Shown piece by piece: positions 50,601-58,823 of a DNA stretch of 64,000 nucleotides. Below the pieces are notes generated by a model. The model had not been told where the DNA came from, did no database searches, and was given only the letters and a program-made list of their open reading frames with translations. Source of the DNA: Candidatus Liberimonas magnetica (GTDB lineage: Bacteria > Elusimicrobiota > Endomicrobiia > Endomicrobiales > JAFGIL01); assembly GCA_020523885.1 (NCBI GenBank), contig JAJAPY010000006.1:62001-126000 (forward strand). The letters run 5' to 3'. Numbering within the stretch: the stretch's first letter is position 1; each line of letters starts with the position of its first letter. Made by a program: the position numbers and the translations under genes.

Positions 50601-50903
50601 AACAACTGTCTGGGTTGTTATAATAACCTCGCTTCCCAGGTTCACCGATGTCCCGTAGTTTACTTTAGAACCCGCAGGTTTTTGAGTCCGCCAGGAAATT
50701 ATAGCCGTGTTATTTGTTATAGCGGATGCGAAAAGTTCGGTTATGACAGGTTTCTGAACCGCATTATTAGGCCGGTCCGGCACAGGAAGAAGCTGGCGGA
50801 AAACTTCGCAGCCTGTGAAATTTAAAAGCATATAACATAAAATTAACGCAAAAGCCGCAGGGCCTAACTTTAGCGTGATGAAAAAGAGTTTTAATAATTT
50901 CAT
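47670..50903 (-). CDS. Large repetitive lipoprotein: FN3, seven Ig-like repeats, DUF2271-like C-terminus
   Basis: A 1077-residue lipoprotein (lipobox Cys C32, NFTGC). A fibronectin type III-like domain follows (about 45-140, with NPGTTYYYKA), then seven repeats of roughly 105-110 residues, each with TPNPTAGA, AEYFxDTQGANGxGTAL, SAQDGxFNS and VHGRDAxNNWG. The last 140 residues (AVWIEDSVGAFVRTLF ... GTYRYRIAIRREGG) match DUF2271, a periplasmic family that accompanies ApbE genes. So the product is an adhesin-like surface rod with a redox-locus-type end. The repeats are highly alike at DNA level, so copy number may vary. No ribosome site is visible; promoter H predicts a nearly leaderless mRNA. 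Confidence 0.8.
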   Translation of the reverse strand: MKLLKLFFITLKLGPAAFALILCYMLLNFTGCEVFRQLLPVPDRPNNAVQKPVITELFASAITNNTAIISWRTQKPAGSKVNYGTSVNLGSEVIITTQTVVHNVSLSSLNPGTTYYYKAASFDPLGNSVVSSVQTFITESLGIDSIGPQVSGLSASPNPNAGASSITVSAVVSDAATGNSNVTAAECFFDNQGANGTGAALSALDGGFDSVTENVSGSILVTGLSLGNHTLLVHGRDAANNWGPIQSISLTISASAGDTTGPVTSGLSLTPNPTAGAAIVTITAAVSDISAGGSNIIAAEYFFDTQGANGAGTALSAQDGSFNSVTENVTGSASVSGLTMGNHTLIVHGRDAANNWGAVLSISFNVTSAGDTSGPVTTALTVSPDPTAGATAVNITATVSDMTAGSSNISAAECFFDTQGTSGTGTVLTAQDGLFNNVTESVNGIVSVSGLSAGLHTVYVHGKDSSNNWGPFVSVTFTVSAGGGSDTLGPLTSGSSITPNPTLGAASAVLTTTISDANTGNSNIAAAEYFIDTQGAGGTGTALAAQDGTFSAVTEAVTGTVNISLLSAGSHTVFVHGRDALNNWGASQSVTLTVSAADTAGPITSGQNITPNPTAGAASVTLTATVSDVTTGGANIAAAEYFIDTQGANGTGTALSSQDGVFNSPNEAVTASISVASLSLGAHTVFVHGRDAFGNWGTAQSVSLTKSAADTTGPAASALNITPNPTAGALTVTLTASISEVSTGASNIAAAEYFIDTQGANGAGTALSAQDGAFNSTAETVTGSINVSLLSAGAHTVFVHGQDALNNWGAAQSISLTVSAAPDTTGPVSSSLNITPNPTAGATSAALTATVSDAAAGGSNITAAEYFVDTQGANGAGTALSAQDGAFNSASEAVTGSINVSALSVAAHTIYVHGRDALNNWGSAVTTTLTITAAAVKPDSLSAAIVHCTLSFTGNQPQEAVWIEDSVGAFVRTLFISSHASSNSSDLPTWFSKSGGVTNGTTGASKPSGSFNVNWTPPRNSAGTVVAPGTYRYRIAIRREGGGESTFTGNITLGNSAANSTATGGGFVTSFSADYTP

Positions 50904-50910
50904 ATTTTAT

Positions 50911-50971
50911 ATTATGTCATTTTCATTAAAGGTGGATAAGTGTCACTTTCTTTAATTAACTGACTTATTTC
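50911..50971 (-). promoter_or_regulatory. Shared-motif promoter H (DUF2271 lipoprotein)
   Basis: GAAATAAGTCAG at 50971-50960, 9 bases, GAA at 50950-50948, ACACTTA, -35 TTATCC (50939-50934), 17 bases, -10 CATAAT (50916-50911). Transcription would begin about base 50904, one base before the ATG at 50903. Confidence 0.62.
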
Positions 50972-51013
50972 TACATCATCTTTGCGCCTCCCCCGTCCCC
51001 GGGACGGGAAGGG

Positions 51014-51463
51014 CTATTTAAATGTATAATTTTTAGGCGGCCTTGCGCCCTTATAAACTATATCGCCGCTTCTACCTATAATTATGGTGGCCGGCAACCC
51101 GTCCAGGTTGAAGAGCTTTGCTGTTTTATTACCGGCGTCCTTTAACACTAAATACGGATAATTGTTTTTGTTTACAAAATACTTGATTTTACTTTCACTT
51201 TCCCCCAGGTTAATGCCTATAAAAACAGCGTTCTCCGAGCCCGGGCTTGTCTTCAGGGCATCCAGTTCAGGTATCTCCTCTCTGCAGGACGAACACCAGG
51301 AGGCCCAGAAGTTTATAACAATTGTTTTTTTGCCGATAAGCTTTCCTGCGTCGAATATTTTGCCGTTCAGCTTTTCAAGCGAAAACGCAGGCGCCTTTTC
51401 CGCATAAGCAGGCACGGTAAATAATAAAATTGACAAAACAAGGATTAAAATAATATTCTTCAT
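51014..51463 (-). CDS. TlpA-like periplasmic thioredoxin, copy 2
   Basis: A 149-residue exported thioredoxin-fold protein; signal peptide to about residue 21 (VPAYA), active site WCSSC at C57/C60 (FWASWCSSCREE), and GLPATIIIGRSG cis-Pro region. It follows the second CcdA gene (67-base gap with a simple repeat), so the pair is a self-contained thiol relay. Its client may be the exported Cys proteins of the cluster or the neighbouring lipoprotein. Paralogue of 46620-47156 but clearly diverged. Confidence 0.9.
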   Translation of the reverse strand: MKNIILILVLSILLFTVPAYAEKAPAFSLEKLNGKIFDAGKLIGKKTIVINFWASWCSSCREEIPELDALKTSPGSENAVFIGINLGESESKIKYFVNKNNYPYLVLKDAGNKTAKLFNLDGLPATIIIGRSGDIVYKGARPPKNYTFK

Positions 51464-51487
51464 ATAAATTTCCCTTCACAGCCAATC

Positions 51488-51532
51488 GTTCATTGTTCAT
51501 TGTTCATTGTTTATTGTTAATTGTTAATTGTT
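51488..51532. repeat. Simple tandem repeat, 7-base unit
   Basis: About six imperfect copies of TTCATTG/TTAATTG (GTTCATTGTTCATTG and so on) between the TlpA and CcdA genes. A slippage-prone tract in the spacer of a two-gene unit, just before the start of the TlpA gene. Confidence 0.55.
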
Positions 51533-52211
51533 ATGACAAATGCCCTGCCATAAAAATATAGTATACACCTGAACTTACAAGAGCAAAACCAAGAAGCCTT
51601 TTTAAACGCAGTATCCATATGTAGGTTTTAGGCAGGCCTTCAAGAAACGCCGCAAGAGCGCCTATAAAAAAAAGGATGGTAGCCATTCCCATAGAGTATG
51701 CCAGCATTAGTAACCAGCCTGCAACAGTTGCTTTATTCCCGGCCATAAAGGACAAAAGAGAGCTTAAGCCCGGCGTGGCACAGGGCGAAGCCACAAGGCC
51801 TGTGCAGGCTCCAACAATAAACGGGCCCCAGAAGTGCAGTTCGCTTCCGAAAAGCTTTACCTCATCTAATTCAGTAACATTGATATCATAACAACCTATT
51901 ATGTTGCCGCCCAGAGCTAAAATTAAGATACCGAATGCCAGGTACACATATTGGTTAGTTGTAAGGGAGCCGAAAATCCTGCCGGTATAAACAGTAGCCA
52001 TAGCAATAAAAGTGTAGCAAAGCGCAAGCCCAAGGACATAAAACAGCGCTGCCCTTATACGGTCCGCGGTATTTCCCGAGCGAGAACCTATAAAACCGGC
52101 CGTAACAGGTATAACAGGGTAGATGCAGGGGCCAAAGGACGAAGCTATCCCTGTAATATAAATTGAAATAAACGTCATTAAGGATAAATTGTTAAAATCC
52201 AGATTCTGCAT
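51531..52211 (-). CDS. CcdA/DsbD-type thiol transporter, copy 2
   Basis: A 226-residue six-span protein with the same size and Cys layout as the copy at 42275: C29 in SSFGPCIYPVIP and C144 in VASPCATPGLS. The shared lines GSLTTNxYVYLxFGI and LALGGNxx show common descent. It transfers reducing power to the TlpA protein encoded next. Upstream (52261-52314) lies a perfect 19-bp inverted repeat element rather than a recognisable promoter. Confidence 0.92.
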   Translation of the reverse strand: MQNLDFNNLSLMTFISIYITGIASSFGPCIYPVIPVTAGFIGSRSGNTADRIRAALFYVLGLALCYTFIAMATVYTGRIFGSLTTNQYVYLAFGILILALGGNIIGCYDINVTELDEVKLFGSELHFWGPFIVGACTGLVASPCATPGLSSLLSFMAGNKATVAGWLLMLAYSMGMATILFFIGALAAFLEGLPKTYIWILRLKRLLGFALVSSGVYYIFMAGHLS

Positions 52212-52260
52212 GTTATTTCCCCCTCATACACCCTTCAAGGCTATTCATCTTTGGAAATCG

Positions 52261-52314
52261 GGGGACACAATACTTAATTCACTTTTTGAAACAACAATTA
52301 AGTATTGTGTCCCC
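52261..52314. mobile_element. Inverted-repeat element (GGGGACACAATACTTAATT), copy 1
   Basis: Perfect 19-bp arms at 52261-52279 and 52296-52314 around a 16-base centre, with no gene inside. The same arms recur at 61946-62021. Such GGGGACACAATACTTAATT arms are known to me from the vicinity of REP-associated (Y1, IS200-like) transposase genes, so this is probably a non-autonomous relic. It lies 21 bases after the stop of a truncated sensor gene. Confidence 0.65.
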
Positions 52315-52335
52315 AGAATTACCCAGAATTACGAA

Positions 52336-53751
52336 TTATCTCCTTTCGCTTATATCTCTGATTATAGCCTGATAAAATTCGTTCCAGCTTATGACAAAAT
52401 GCTGCATGCTGATTTCTACAGGGAATGTAGACCCATCTTTTCGTTTATGTATGGTTTTAAATATATGGCTTCCCTTATTTTCAATTACTTTAAGATCTTC
52501 AGCAAGCACGGGCAAAGCTTCAAGCGCCACGATGTCTTTCAGGTTCTTCTGCACTATCTCTAACTGAGAAAACTTGTAGCTGGCAAGGGCTTTTTCGTTA
52601 GCTTCCATAATCCGCAGGTCTTTATTGAAAATAAGTATTATATCGTTAGCGTATTTTATAAAGTAATCGTATTTTTTTTCAAGCGACCTGCGCTCTACTT
52701 CGGCTATGTATTGTTTCCTGTAAAACCTGACTATCTGCCTGTACCAGATAAAGCCGAGGAAGGCGCCTATCCCGCCAACAATAATTAAGGCAAAAAGCGT
52801 TATAAGAACCGCCCGGTTTTTAACCGGAGCGTTCACCTCATCTTTGTCTATCTTTACAATAAGTATCCAGGAGGACTCCGGTATTTTTTTTATAGCCGCT
52901 ATTACAGGGGTCTGGCGGTAATCAACCCCCTCCACTATTCCGGTTACCCCTCTTACAGCCATTGATGCAGGGTATCCTTTCCCTGCCATAGGAAGCGTAT
53001 AAGTAAGCGGGCTGTCTTTCCGGTACTTCAGTTCATTTAAAAAAAGAGCTTTATCCCCTTCTTTTCTTACTATAAAGGTTTCTAGAGTTTGCCCCGGGCC
53101 GGGATTGGATTGCATGAAAGGATAGAGGAACTTATACGGCGATATTTTCATCACTATTAAACCGTAAACATCTGTGCCCTTTAGGTCCGTTTCAAATACG
53201 GGCACATAAACATCAAGGTCTACGGTTTTATCTGCCTCGTGTTTGTAAAGGTCTGAAAATATAATCTTTTTATCTTTGAGCGCCTGCTGAGCCAGCCCTT
53301 TTTCATACTCGCCGAGCGTTACTTTTTCATTTGAAGAGCATCCGTAAGTTATCAGTTTCAGCGACAGGTCATACAAATAGATGCCTTCATACTCCGGGTT
53401 TTTATGGATTTCATTTGTCAATTTACAGAATAGTTTCTGCCTTTTTATCCTGTCACCGGTCCTGGCAAGTATGTTTATCTTTGCAGCATCTATATAAAAC
53501 GGGGCAAGGATGAAAGCATCGTCAAGGCGTTCCTGCCTCCAATTCAATATCTGGCTGACTTTAAGTTCGGCTATTATAGAAAGGTCCCTTTCTCCCTCCC
53601 TTATTAAAATCTTTTTTACATTTTTAAAATATATTTGGCTAAAGAGAAAAACAAGGACTATAAGCAAAATATAAAAGAGCAATAGGCGTATTACAGCTTT
53701 TCTTAAATTTGAGTCATTAGCTATGAGATGGAACGTGCTGTTTTTTAGCAT
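52336..53751 (-). CDS. Membrane sensor protein ending after a PAS domain (truncated output)
   Basis: A 471-residue sensor. Two membrane spans (about 22-42 and 315-337) enclose a Cache-type periplasmic domain (with GIYLYDLSLKLITYG), followed by a PAS domain (about 365-470). The protein stops at AIIRDISERR, the exact point where a PAS domain normally passes into a kinase or GGDEF domain. An inverted-repeat element lies 21 bases beyond. I infer loss of the output domain by insertion or deletion; alternatively it works through another protein. Promoter I is intact, so it may still be made. Confidence 0.8.
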   Translation of the reverse strand: MLKNSTFHLIANDSNLRKAVIRLLLFYILLIVLVFLFSQIYFKNVKKILIREGERDLSIIAELKVSQILNWRQERLDDAFILAPFYIDAAKINILARTGDRIKRQKLFCKLTNEIHKNPEYEGIYLYDLSLKLITYGCSSNEKVTLGEYEKGLAQQALKDKKIIFSDLYKHEADKTVDLDVYVPVFETDLKGTDVYGLIVMKISPYKFLYPFMQSNPGPGQTLETFIVRKEGDKALFLNELKYRKDSPLTYTLPMAGKGYPASMAVRGVTGIVEGVDYRQTPVIAAIKKIPESSWILIVKIDKDEVNAPVKNRAVLITLFALIIVGGIGAFLGFIWYRQIVRFYRKQYIAEVERRSLEKKYDYFIKYANDIILIFNKDLRIMEANEKALASYKFSQLEIVQKNLKDIVALEALPVLAEDLKVIENKGSHIFKTIHKRKDGSTFPVEISMQHFVISWNEFYQAIIRDISERR

Positions 53752-53817
53752 TTTATATTTTCTCCTCTGCCGCCTTTCCGCCAGCCTGTCTGCGGGACAG
53801 CCTGCTTTCTTACCTTA

Positions 53818-53878
53818 AGCATACAACAAATTCCATAAAATTAGAATGATGCATTTCCGGCAATGATTGACTTTTTTC
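53818..53878 (-). promoter_or_regulatory. Shared-motif promoter I (PAS sensor)
   Basis: GAAAAAAGTCAA at 53878-53867, 9 bases, GAA at 53857-53855, CATTC, -35 TTCTAA (53846-53841), 17 bases, -10 TATGCT (53823-53818). The 315-base gap 53752-54066 holds this promoter, a CTGTC/GACAG hairpin in its leader (about 53786-53802) and the divergent promoter L. Confidence 0.62.
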
Positions 53879-53946
53879 CACTATTAGGAAGTTGGGGTTT
53901 TGGATTTATTTTATTAAATTTGTTTCCTCGTCTGTGTTTAGAAAGC

Positions 53947-54013
53947 AAGGTGGAAACAGGCGCATAAAAGGTGGAAACAGACAATGTTCTAAAATGTGTG
54001 ATTCTACTAAAAT
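53947..54013 (+). promoter_or_regulatory. Shared-geometry promoter L (multicopper oxidase), exact 21-bp direct repeat
   Basis: AAGGTGGAAACAG occurs twice, at 53947-53959 and 53968-53980, exactly 21 bases apart. The second GAA (53974-53976) is at the standard distance from -35 TGTTCT (53985-53990), 17-base spacer, -10 TAAAAT (54008-54013). The GTCAG half is not kept, but the repeat period and placement equal those of the other eleven sites. Confidence 0.62.
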
Positions 54014-54066
54014 TAGGGCATCAAGGAAACTATACGTCTTAAAAAGTTTCCAGAGGAGGCAGTAAA

Positions 54067-57000
54067 ATGAAGAGTAAAATGTTGTTGAAAGCAGTTGTCG
54101 CAGCGTTGTTGTTTTTTGTAGGGCTGTCAAACATCAGCCCGGTGGCGTTAGAAGCATTCACTAGCACGCCTACACAAGACCCGACTTTAATACCAAAATA
54201 TGTGGACCCGTTAGTTGTACCGCCTGCTATGCCAAAGACCTCTACAACGGCCGCAGAAGACTATTATGAAATATCAACAAAACAGTTTTCCCAGCAGGTG
54301 CTTCCCACAGGCATGCCCCAAACCACTGTCTGGGGTTACGGTTCAGTCCAGAACCCTGGAACTTTTAATTATCCGGCATTTACCATTGAAGCAACTGTCA
54401 ATAAACCAGTCCGCGTTAAATGGGTAAACGGACTTGTGGATGCAACCGGGAATTATCTTCCCCATCTTTTGCCTGTTGACCAGACGATAGATTGGGCAAA
54501 CCCTCCCGGGGGTACCATGGGCAGAGATATGGTAGGCACTGACCCTACATCTTATACAGGCCCAGTTCCTTTAGTAGTTCATGCGCACGGGGTACACACA
54601 AATCAGGAAAGCGACGGCTACGCTGAAGCCTGGTACCTGCCGGCAGCTAACAACATCCCAGCCGGTTACGCGACAGAAGGTACTTATTTTAACCCAAATA
54701 AAACTAAATCGAAGTTCGGATACCAGTGGGGTGCTGGAGCCGCTGTTTTTGATTACCCGAATGATCAGAACGCGGCAACAGCATGGTACCACGACCACGC
54801 AATGGGCATGGATAGATTAAATGTATATGCAGGACTTGCTGGGTTTTACCTTATAAGAGGCGGTGCGGGCGATGTCGTGACCACAAAAACAGGAGCAGCG
54901 GCAGTGCTTCCAGGCCCAGCGCCTACAACGACCAATACAGGCTGTTTTGAGATACCTTTAGCTATTCAGGACAAGTCTTTCAACTCGGATGGCTCCTTAT
55001 TTTATCCGGACAGCCGGCTTTATTTTGACGCTTTCGCTGGGCCTTACGCCCCCACTTCGGATATAGCGCCGATATGGAACCCGGAGTTTTTTGGCAATAC
55101 GATGCTGGTTAACGGCAAGACCTGGCCGTACCTTACGGTTGAAGCGAAACGTTACCGTTTCCGCATTGTAAACGGCTGCAACTCCCGTATGCTTCTTCTA
55201 CAATTCGACAATAACATGCCTTTCTGGCAAATAGGAGCTGAAGGCGGTTTCTTAAGCCTTAACCCGGTCCAGCGCACACAGATGCATATGGGCAACGGTG
55301 AAAGGGCTGATGTTATAGTAGATTTTACGAACGTACCAGTCGGCACTAACGTAATTATGCAGAACATCGGAGCTGACGCGCCTTTCACAGGCGTCCCCGG
55401 AGTTGATTTTGTAAGCGCAGACCCGGCCACGACCGGACAGGTCATGCAGTTTCGGGTAGTGGCAGCAACAAGCCCGGACCTGAGCACCCCTCCGGATCAA
55501 CTCGTGCTTCCGGCAAGGACCGATCTAGGAGCTGTTAATAATACCAGGCAGATATCCCTTAATGAAATGAGTTCAAACGTCCTGCCCGGCATAGGCCCCA
55601 GGATGGCTTTAATGGGAACAGTAGACCTTTCAATTTCGACATCACCGGTTGGAGTTCCCAAATTATGGAGCGACGCAGTTACAGAAAACCCGGCTTTAAA
55701 CGCCACAGAGATCTGGGAAATGTATAATTTTACAGTAGACGCTCACCCTGTGCATATTCATCAGGTTCAATTTGAAGTGGTGAACAGGGAGATATTTGAC
55801 CCTGCCGCAGGAGTAGTGGGAACGATAAATCCCCCAGAACTCTGGGAAAGCGGCACAAAAGATACGGTCGTTTCTTACCCGGGCCAGATAACTCGTGTCA
55901 AGGCAAAGTTTGATGTCCCGGGCCTTTTTGTATGGCATTGCCACATATTAGAACACGAAGAGAACGAGATGATGAGGCCGATGTTCATAGGAGCTATGCC
56001 CAGCACATCCACTGTTGCCAGCGCAAGCGTAATCCCTGTTGCCAATGACGCGGCAACGATACCTAAATATGTAGACCCCCTGGTTGTGCCGCCGGCTATG
56101 CCGACAACAACAACCAGCGCAACTGAAGACTATTACGAAATATCCACGAAGCAGTTTAGCCAGCAGGTTTTGCCTACAGGCATGCCAAAAACCACTGTCT
56201 GGGGATATGGCTCCGTACAGAATCCGGGAACATTCAACTACCCGGCATTCACTATTGAAGCGAAAGCCAACAAACCGGTCCGCGTTAAGTGGATAAACGG
56301 CCTTGTGGACGCCAGCGGAAACTACCTCCCCCATCTTTTGCCCGTTGACCAGACTATACACTGGGCAAACCCTGCAGCAGGGCTGACAGGCAGAGATTCA
56401 CCGGGAACTGACCCGGCCTCTTATACAGGGCCTGTTCCTTTAGTCGTTCACGCGCACGGCGTGCACACAAACCAGGAAAGCGACGGTTACGCTGAAGCGT
56501 GGTATCTGCCGGTTGCAAATAACATACCTACTGGTTATGCAACTGTAGGAACCTGGTACGACCTCAATAAGAGTTTATCAAAATTCGGTTCGCAGTGGGC
56601 TGGAGGAGCCGCTGTTTTTGATTATCCAAATGACCAGGCAGCAGGTACGGCCTGGTACCACGATCATGCTATGGGTATGGATAGATTGAATGTCTATGCG
56701 GGCCTTGCGGGGTTCTACCTCATAAGAGGCGGAGCAAGCGACATAGTGACAACAAAAGCCGGAGGAGCTGCTGTTCTTCCCGGTCCGGCTCCGACAACAA
56801 CAAATACGGGCTGTTTTGAAATACCTTTGGCTATACAGGATAAATCTTTCAACGCCGACGGTTCTTTGTTCTATCCGAACACCAGGGCTTTCTTTGATGG
56901 TTTCACCGGCCCTTATGCTCCTCAATCCGATATAGCTCCGATATGGAACCCTGAATTTTTCGGCAATACGATGCTGGTTAACGGCAAGACCTGGCCGTAC

Positions 57001-58647
57001 CTTACGGTTGAACAAAAACGTTACCGTTTCCGTATCGTGAACGGCTGCAACTCCCGTTTACTATTGTTAAAGCTTGACAACAACCTGCCTTTCTGGCAGA
57101 TAGGAGCAGAAGGCGGCTTCTTAAGCTCTCCTGTTTCCCTTACCCAGTTGCTTATAGGTAATGGAGAGCGTGCAGATGTCATAGTGGATTTCACGAACGT
57201 CCCGGCAGGAACCAACGTCATGATGCAGAACATAGGAGCTGATTCCCCGTTCGTTCCGGGAACTACTTTTACACCTGCTGATCCCAACACAACCGGACAG
57301 GTCATGCAGTTTCGGGTAGTAGCAAAAACAAGCCCGGACTTAAGCACGCCTGCTGACCAGCTGGTCTTGCCCGCGAGAACACCTCTTGGTGCTGTCAATA
57401 TGGCAAGGCAGATATCCCTAAACGAAATGGATTCTAACGTACTGACAGGCGTAGGCCCCAGGATGGCTCTGCTTGGTAAAGTAGACCTTACAGGCCCGAC
57501 ACCGGTTGGTGTGCCTAAGATGTGGAAAGATACTGTAACTGAAGACCCTGATCTGGGTTCAATAGAGCAATGGGAAATATATAACTTCACTGTGGACGCT
57601 CACCCTGTGCACATTCATCAGGTCCAGTTTGAAGTGGTCAACAGGGAAGTCTTTGATCCCGCGGCAGGAATAGTGGGAACGGTCAAGCCTCCTGAGGTCT
57701 GGGAAAGCGGCGGAAAAGATACCCTCATCGCTTATCCCGGAGAGATAACGCGCGTCAAAGCGAAATTCGATATACCGGGAATATTTGTCTGGCACTGCCA
57801 TATCCTGGAACACGAAGAAAACGAGATGATGAGGCCGTTTTTCGTAGGTGAAATTACCAGCACGACCACGATAGCCAATATAACCATGTACCCTGAACCC
57901 GACGAGGTAGAATTACCCTCTGAGTTCGGGCCTGTACAGCTCCAGATATCCTCGGGCACATTTGCGCAGCATGTCACTCTTACAATAGCTACCGTTACTG
58001 TGACTACAGCCGTGGTTCCGCCTACTACGCCTACAACTACGACTACGACTACGTCTACGGCTACGGTTACGACTACCGTTACGCCTGTGACTACGGTCAT
58101 ACCCACTCCTAAGCAGAAGAACCTAAAAGTCAGCAAAGTAGTTGTAAATATAAACAACAAGCAGAATTTACAGCCGGTAAAACCTATCACTGTTACTATG
58201 ACTTACAAGCCCGCTAATGTCACAGGTATGAATACAAAGAAGCTGTCCCTCGCGGCCTACAATCCTGCAACGGCCACCTTTGTTCCGATACCGTCAAAGG
58301 TAAATACTACAACGGGTAAGGTTACGGGAAAGATAAAACATTTCTCGATCTATGCGATAGTTGAGCTTGTGCCTGAGGTAGACCTCGGTAAAGTCAAAGT
58401 ATATCCTAACCCGTTCGACCCTAACATTACGGATGTCACTATAGGCAACCTGACAAGTGCAGCGGACATAAGGATCTATACTATAACCGGTGAGCTGGTT
58501 AGAAGACTTGACTACAATTCGGCTGACGGTCTGGTTACATGGGACGGAACTAATGACTCAGGCAGTAAGGTCGCAAGCGGTATATATCTTGCGCTTATAA
58601 ACGGTTCTGAAGGCAAAAAGGTAGTAAAAATAGCAGTAGAAAAGTAA
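54067..58647 (+). CDS. Giant tandem multicopper oxidase with C-terminal sorting-type domain
   Basis: A 1526-residue exported protein made of two full multicopper oxidases in a row (about residues 42-648 and 665-1268), offset about 1870 bases and very alike even at DNA level. Each copy has all four copper motifs: HAHGVH, WYHDHAMG, HPVHIHQV and VWHCHILEHEENEMM; in copy 1 the first ligands are H172/H174 and H242/H244. A Thr/Pro linker follows, then a domain ending with YPNPFDP (1446-1452) and an FlgD-like Ig fold, the kind of C-terminus used for PorV/type IX-like export. It probably oxidises metals (Mn, Cu, Fe) or phenols at the cell surface. GGAGG precedes the ATG. Confidence 0.92.
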   Translation: MKSKMLLKAVVAALLFFVGLSNISPVALEAFTSTPTQDPTLIPKYVDPLVVPPAMPKTSTTAAEDYYEISTKQFSQQVLPTGMPQTTVWGYGSVQNPGTFNYPAFTIEATVNKPVRVKWVNGLVDATGNYLPHLLPVDQTIDWANPPGGTMGRDMVGTDPTSYTGPVPLVVHAHGVHTNQESDGYAEAWYLPAANNIPAGYATEGTYFNPNKTKSKFGYQWGAGAAVFDYPNDQNAATAWYHDHAMGMDRLNVYAGLAGFYLIRGGAGDVVTTKTGAAAVLPGPAPTTTNTGCFEIPLAIQDKSFNSDGSLFYPDSRLYFDAFAGPYAPTSDIAPIWNPEFFGNTMLVNGKTWPYLTVEAKRYRFRIVNGCNSRMLLLQFDNNMPFWQIGAEGGFLSLNPVQRTQMHMGNGERADVIVDFTNVPVGTNVIMQNIGADAPFTGVPGVDFVSADPATTGQVMQFRVVAATSPDLSTPPDQLVLPARTDLGAVNNTRQISLNEMSSNVLPGIGPRMALMGTVDLSISTSPVGVPKLWSDAVTENPALNATEIWEMYNFTVDAHPVHIHQVQFEVVNREIFDPAAGVVGTINPPELWESGTKDTVVSYPGQITRVKAKFDVPGLFVWHCHILEHEENEMMRPMFIGAMPSTSTVASASVIPVANDAATIPKYVDPLVVPPAMPTTTTSATEDYYEISTKQFSQQVLPTGMPKTTVWGYGSVQNPGTFNYPAFTIEAKANKPVRVKWINGLVDASGNYLPHLLPVDQTIHWANPAAGLTGRDSPGTDPASYTGPVPLVVHAHGVHTNQESDGYAEAWYLPVANNIPTGYATVGTWYDLNKSLSKFGSQWAGGAAVFDYPNDQAAGTAWYHDHAMGMDRLNVYAGLAGFYLIRGGASDIVTTKAGGAAVLPGPAPTTTNTGCFEIPLAIQDKSFNADGSLFYPNTRAFFDGFTGPYAPQSDIAPIWNPEFFGNTMLVNGKTWPYLTVEQKRYRFRIVNGCNSRLLLLKLDNNLPFWQIGAEGGFLSSPVSLTQLLIGNGERADVIVDFTNVPAGTNVMMQNIGADSPFVPGTTFTPADPNTTGQVMQFRVVAKTSPDLSTPADQLVLPARTPLGAVNMARQISLNEMDSNVLTGVGPRMALLGKVDLTGPTPVGVPKMWKDTVTEDPDLGSIEQWEIYNFTVDAHPVHIHQVQFEVVNREVFDPAAGIVGTVKPPEVWESGGKDTLIAYPGEITRVKAKFDIPGIFVWHCHILEHEENEMMRPFFVGEITSTTTIANITMYPEPDEVELPSEFGPVQLQISSGTFAQHVTLTIATVTVTTAVVPPTTPTTTTTTTSTATVTTTVTPVTTVIPTPKQKNLKVSKVVVNINNKQNLQPVKPITVTMTYKPANVTGMNTKKLSLAAYNPATATFVPIPSKVNTTTGKVTGKIKHFSIYAIVELVPEVDLGKVKVYPNPFDPNITDVTIGNLTSAADIRIYTITGELVRRLDYNSADGLVTWDGTNDSGSKVASGIYLALINGSEGKKVVKIAVEK

Positions 58648-58763
58648 CAAAACGGCAATTTCGAATATCGAAATCCGAAAAAATAGGCAAAGAAACAAAA
58701 AGAAATAAGGCAAAAGTAAATATAAGAAAAGAAGCTGAAGTTTTTGCAGTTTAGAGATTTGAT

Positions 58764-58805
58764 ATTGCAGTTTTTTTCGAGATTCGAAATTGAAGTTTCG
58801 AAATT
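58764..58805 (+). repeat. 42-bp intergenic repeat, copy 2
   Basis: ATTGCAGTTTTTTTCGAG then ATTCGAAATTGAAG and TTTCGAAATT, immediately upstream of the AGGGAGGAG ribosome site of the PorV-like gene. Same element as 47179-47220 (other strand) and 59801-59842. Confidence 0.6.
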
Positions 58806-58823
58806 TCTAAAGGGAGGAGTAAA

